Assembly: GCA_030623545.1 (NCBI GenBank)
Contig: JAUXLW010000056.1
Span: 1 to 7,689 of the forward strand
Source of the DNA: Acidimicrobiia bacterium
Lineage (GTDB): Bacteria; Actinomycetota; Acidimicrobiia; Spongiisociales; SHLN01
Direction: 5' to 3'
Length of the DNA: 7,689 nucleotides
A program made the position numbers and the translations under genes. Positions 5,389 through 7,689 of this stretch are shown here, one piece after another. How positions within the stretch are numbered: position 1 is the first letter of the stretch; the number at the start of each line of letters is the position of its first letter. The notes beneath the pieces are model-generated. The model saw only the letters and a list, made by a program, of their open reading frames with translations. It did not search any database and was not told where the DNA came from.

Positions 5389-7422
5389 CTAGTCGTCGAG
5401 TGTGCCGGCGTCCATCGCGGCGGCGATCCGCTTGCCCTCTTCGACGTCGACGCTTCTGAGGAGCAACCCTCCGGCTATGAAGAACACGACGATAAATAGG
5501 ACCGCCGGTCGGCTCGATCCGAAGATTTGCACGGCAGTAAAGAAAATCAGCGGGCCCACCAGGGCGGAGAACTTGGACATGATCGAGAAGACGCCGAAGA
5601 ACTCGCCGCTTTGTGACGTGGGAGACATCGCGGCATACATGCTCCGGCTCAGCGCCTGGCTCCCACCCTGAACTATCGCGACCATGAAGGCCAGGAACCA
5701 GAATTCGACCACGATGTTGAGGAAAAAGCCCCAAACCGCAATGACCACGTAGGCGAGAAGAGATAGGAGGATCGTTCGCTTGGTGTCGAAGCGTTCGACG
5801 GCGCCTGCGAGGAGCCTCCGTCCCGGCCCGAACGCAAAGGCCAGTCCGATGACCTGGACGAGCCCCAACAAGCCGAGGATCGTAGCCAGGTTCGAGGTGC
5901 GGGTGGGGTCGAGGACTTCGAATCCTCCAATTCGCATTGTCTCGCCGTCCCGGTCGATGTCGAAGTTTCTGAGCCCGAAGATCTGGACGAAATGTTCCCC
6001 CGGTTCGCCCACATCGATGAGGGCTCGCTCTTCGTGCCTCTCGGCCCGGTTATAACCGTCGATGGTGAGCCCGTCCTCTCCGGTTTCAGCCTCCGGGTCC
6101 GGGCTAAAGCCGTCGATGGTGAAGCCTTCGATGTCCAGCGGGCTCTCGCCGTCAATGCGTATCAAATGGGTTCCCCCGTCGGGGCCCGTCCCGTAGATGA
6201 TCTCGACCTCACGGCCGTTGAAGGCAAACGTGAGCCACCCTCCCGTGCTTTCATAGACGACGTAGTCCCGGCGGGCACCAGCCCCGATATCATCCTTGGA
6301 CCTCTGGACCGAGGGCCGGAGATTTAGCAGCTCGATCTGGTCGATCCCGTATTCCCCTTCTCCGACGAAGCCGCCCTGGGTTGTGAATGCCGGACCGGGA
6401 CGACCCACGGTTTCGTCATCGAGAACCCTGGCGCCGATAACTCCCACCAGCGGCAGTGCCACCATGTTGAACAGGACGAAGGCCAAAAATGCCGACCGCC
6501 GGGTCTCCGTACGGTCGGGGATACGGCCGAAGATCAGAGCGAAGGGGATTCCTGCGAACTGGACGAGCAGAAGCGCCAGGATCAGTTCCTTGGCGCCGAA
6601 GCCAAGCTCGGCCCCGTAGATAGCGGCCACTCCGATGATCGTGCCGATGCCGTCGCTATATATGAGGAAGGCCACCAGGAACCGGAGGAGGTGCCGGTAG
6701 CGGCGGAGATGGGCGAACGTGTCCTTGAGTCGATCGATGGACACGGAAATGAGGGTCTGACCCTCGGCCAACTCGACCGTATCCGCCGGCGGCTCCGGCA
6801 CCCGGCGCAGCAGCGGGATAGAGAAGACTGCCCACCACAGGGCAACGCTCAGGAAAGACAGCCTGGCTCCACCCTCAGGGCCAATTATGAAGATCATCGC
6901 CGCATTGATGGCGAGGAGGATCCCCCCACCGAGGTAACCGAAGGCGTAGCCGCGGGTCGACACGACATCCTGATCCTCCTGGCGAGCGACGTGAGGAAGA
7001 AGGGCGTCGTAGAAGACGTTGGCCGCTCCGAACCCCACCCTTCCGATGATGAACAGGATCGAAGCGAGTAACCAATCTCCCGAACCCACCAGCACCAGCA
7101 GCCCGGTGGCGACCACCCCGACACCTATTGATAGGGAGAGCAGCTTCTTCTTACCGCGGCGAATATCGGAGATCGTGCCCAGGATGGGGGAGATGATGGC
7201 CACTATGAACAAAGCGATGCTGAGCCCGGCAGTCCAGTAGGCAGTGGCAATCGAGGCGCTTGCCAGCGTGTCTCCGGCCACCTGGCTGTAGTAGATGGGT
7301 AAAACGGCGGCGAGGATTGTGGTGGCAAACGCCGAGTTGGCCCAGTCGTAGAGAGTCCAGGCCCTGATTCGGCGCTGATATTCGGCCTCATCTAGGCCTT
7401 CATGGGCGGGCTTGAACGGCAC
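5389..7422 (-). CDS. UMF1/Atg22-family MFS transporter with extracytoplasmic insert (copy B)
   Basis: A 677-residue tandem paralogue of the transporter downstream. It shares the UMF1 signatures YDWANSAFA (25-33), FYDALLPH (137-144), RGYAFGYLGGG (157-167), QGGSQALSRSMY (585-596) and SGEFFGVF (605-612). By eye well over half of residues match copy A in the first 200 positions, with almost no gaps. It has the same extra helices (about 308-331 and 511-533) around a beta-rich insert. FGRIPDRTETRR (298-309) looks like the MFS loop motif A that normally sits between helices 8 and 9. The C-terminus ends normally about 20 residues after the last helix, unlike copy A. The start is a GTG at 7422, the only reasonable in-frame start before a stop at 7450-7452; there is no Shine-Dalgarno, but a promoter-like sequence lies just upstream. 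Order of transcription would be B then A. Substrate unknown. Confidence 0.9.
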   Translation of the reverse strand: MPFKPAHEGLDEAEYQRRIRAWTLYDWANSAFATTILAAVLPIYYSQVAGDTLASASIATAYWTAGLSIALFIVAIISPILGTISDIRRGKKKLLSLSIGVGVVATGLLVLVGSGDWLLASILFIIGRVGFGAANVFYDALLPHVARQEDQDVVSTRGYAFGYLGGGILLAINAAMIFIIGPEGGARLSFLSVALWWAVFSIPLLRRVPEPPADTVELAEGQTLISVSIDRLKDTFAHLRRYRHLLRFLVAFLIYSDGIGTIIGVAAIYGAELGFGAKELILALLLVQFAGIPFALIFGRIPDRTETRRSAFLAFVLFNMVALPLVGVIGARVLDDETVGRPGPAFTTQGGFVGEGEYGIDQIELLNLRPSVQRSKDDIGAGARRDYVVYESTGGWLTFAFNGREVEIIYGTGPDGGTHLIRIDGESPLDIEGFTIDGFSPDPEAETGEDGLTIDGYNRAERHEERALIDVGEPGEHFVQIFGLRNFDIDRDGETMRIGGFEVLDPTRTSNLATILGLLGLVQVIGLAFAFGPGRRLLAGAVERFDTKRTILLSLLAYVVIAVWGFFLNIVVEFWFLAFMVAIVQGGSQALSRSMYAAMSPTSQSGEFFGVFSIMSKFSALVGPLIFFTAVQIFGSSRPAVLFIVVFFIAGGLLLRSVDVEEGKRIAAAMDAGTLDD
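5899..6432 (-). other. Inserted jelly-roll/galactose-binding-like domain of transporter B
   Basis: Residues about 331-508 between the two extra helices. It begins with ETVGRPGPAF and FVGEGEY as in copy A, then strand-like segments DYVVYESTGGWLTFAFNG, VEIIYGTGPDGG, HLIRIDG, TIDGY, GEHFVQIFG, GGFEVLDP. The strong divergence from copy A in this domain, against well-conserved helices, suggests that the two external domains differ in ligand. It is about 17 residues longer than in A, explained by an internal 54-bp repeat. Confidence 0.55.
6056..6122. repeat. Direct repeat 54 bp apart inside the insert domain of transporter B
   Basis: CCGTCGATGGTGA occurs at 6056-6068 and 6110-6122, exactly 54 bp (18 codons) apart, and encodes the repeated TIDG[FY] at residues 435-439 and 453-457. 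The corresponding site in copy A has one TIDAY. Copy B is about 17 residues longer than A in this domain, matching one in-frame tandem duplication. Confidence 0.7.
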
Positions 7423-7433
7423 AGTGACACCGA

Positions 7434-7462
7434 AGGCTAGGTGGTCGCATTACCCCCCTCAA
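7434..7462 (-). promoter_or_regulatory. Candidate promoter of the transporter B gene
   Basis: On the minus strand TTGAGG (7457-7462) and TAGCCT (7434-7439) are separated by 17 bp. Transcription would begin about 5-6 nt before the GTG at 7422, giving a near-leaderless message, which fits the lack of a Shine-Dalgarno. The TAGCCT hexamer is identical to the one ahead of the hydrolase gene. Only partial consensus matches, so the call is tentative. Confidence 0.35.
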
Positions 7463-7466
7463 CCGA

Positions 7467-7472
7467 TAACCT
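7467..7472 (+). promoter_or_regulatory. Possible leaderless -10 box of the right-edge lipoprotein gene
   Basis: TAACCT (TANNNT) ends 6 nt before the ATG at 7479, the same spacing as TAGCCT before the hydrolase ATG. No Shine-Dalgarno is present. The divergent interval to transporter B is 56 bp, so the two promoters would overlap. Confidence 0.35.
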
Positions 7473-7478
7473 CCCTCC

Positions 7479-7689
7479 ATGCGACGGCTGGCAGTTCTGG
7501 CAGTTCTGGCAGCCCTGGCGGCTGCTTGCAGTAGACCTGAGGCGATCCCTACTTCGAAACCTGTGGTGCTTCCATCTACGACGACTACGACCATGCCGTT
7601 GCCCGACCCTCCGGCGACGGCGCCACCTTCAACCGTTCTTGCCCCGCTATCTGCCCTCGAGCTAGAGACCGTGGCGTCCGGTTTCGATC
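7479..7689 (+). CDS. Lipoprotein, 5' part; probable PQQ-dependent sugar dehydrogenase-like protein
   Basis: An open frame of 70 codons runs from the ATG at 7479 off the right edge, so the gene is partial. It begins MRRLAVLAVLAALAAAC, a textbook lipoprotein signal with lipobox LAAAC (Cys17), followed by a Pro/Thr-rich linker (about residues 19-55, including TTTTT) and then LSALELETVASGFD. That last string resembles the opening strand of glucose/sorbosone dehydrogenase-type beta-propellers, where a phrase like 'VASGFDQP' begins the first blade; in that family PQQ-dependent enzymes oxidise sugars outside the membrane. The lipoprotein call is firm; the enzyme name rests on a dozen residues and could be wrong. 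It is divergent from transporter B and shares the linker style of the M15 lipoprotein. Confidence 0.7.
   Translation, partial: MRRLAVLAVLAALAAACSRPEAIPTSKPVVLPSTTTTTMPLPDPPATAPPSTVLAPLSALELETVASGFD
7488..7523 (+). repeat. 9-bp tandem repeat inside a signal-peptide coding region
   Basis: CTGGCAGTT occurs twice, followed by CTGGCAGCC and CTGGCGGCT, encoding the LAV/LAV/LAA/LAA hydrophobic core of the lipoprotein signal. It is in frame, so copy changes would only lengthen or shorten the signal core. Confidence 0.8.

Noticed and set aside
5330..5734. A 134-codon minus-strand frame covering the gap between the transporters
   Set aside because: Most of it is a shifted frame of transporter B's 3' end; the remainder is Arg-rich with no family resemblance.
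7441..7665. A 74-codon plus-strand frame at the right edge
   Set aside because: It is out of frame with the ATG at 7479, whose frame encodes a clear lipoprotein signal and stays open to the edge. The alternative frame is Trp/Arg/Leu-rich without features.
1..7689. tRNA, rRNA, riboswitch, CRISPR array, IS element or phage signature
   Set aside because: None was seen on either strand. The repeats found are protein-coding repeats or very short tandem arrays without the spacing of a CRISPR, and no transposase or integrase motif occurs.

Overview
The window is high-GC DNA (only the first ~120 bases are AT-rich, about 42% GC by hand count). Secreted lipoproteins have Pro/Thr-rich linkers, start codons include TTG and GTG, and several starts sit 6-11 nt downstream of a TANNNT -10-like box with no Shine-Dalgarno (leaderless-type) sequence. 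Together these suggest an actinobacterium, possibly an uncultured Acidimicrobiia-like lineage. That placement is inference; no marker gene is present.

Layout, left to right: an AT-rich spacer (1-149); a minus-strand M15-type D,D-carboxypeptidase-like lipoprotein (150-1019); a minus-strand secreted M23 peptidase with four 47-residue FG-GAP/VCBS-like repeats (1091-2449); a divergently transcribed alpha/beta hydrolase (2470-3249, +); two minus-strand tandem paralogous UMF1/Atg22-family MFS transporters (3157-5271 and 5389-7422); and the 5' part of a plus-strand lipoprotein, probably a PQQ-dependent sugar-dehydrogenase-like protein, running off the right edge (7479-7689). No RNA gene, IS element or CRISPR array was seen, and no gap exceeds 300 bases.

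The two left-hand genes form a cell-wall hydrolase pair: M23 endopeptidases cut peptide cross-links and M15 enzymes trim terminal D-amino acids. The alpha/beta hydrolase is a generic esterase or lipase-like enzyme whose 3' end overlaps the end of the first transporter in convergent orientation.

The most unusual feature is the transporter pair. Each carries about 150 extra residues between MFS helices 8 and 9. The insert is a beta-rich, galactose-binding/jelly-roll-like domain flanked by two additional predicted membrane helices, which would place it outside the membrane. The flanking helices resemble helix 8-9 of the same protein, so the arrangement may have arisen by duplication of a helical hairpin. 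It looks like a transporter with a built-in external binding domain, present in two diverged tandem copies. Function and substrate cannot be read from the sequence.
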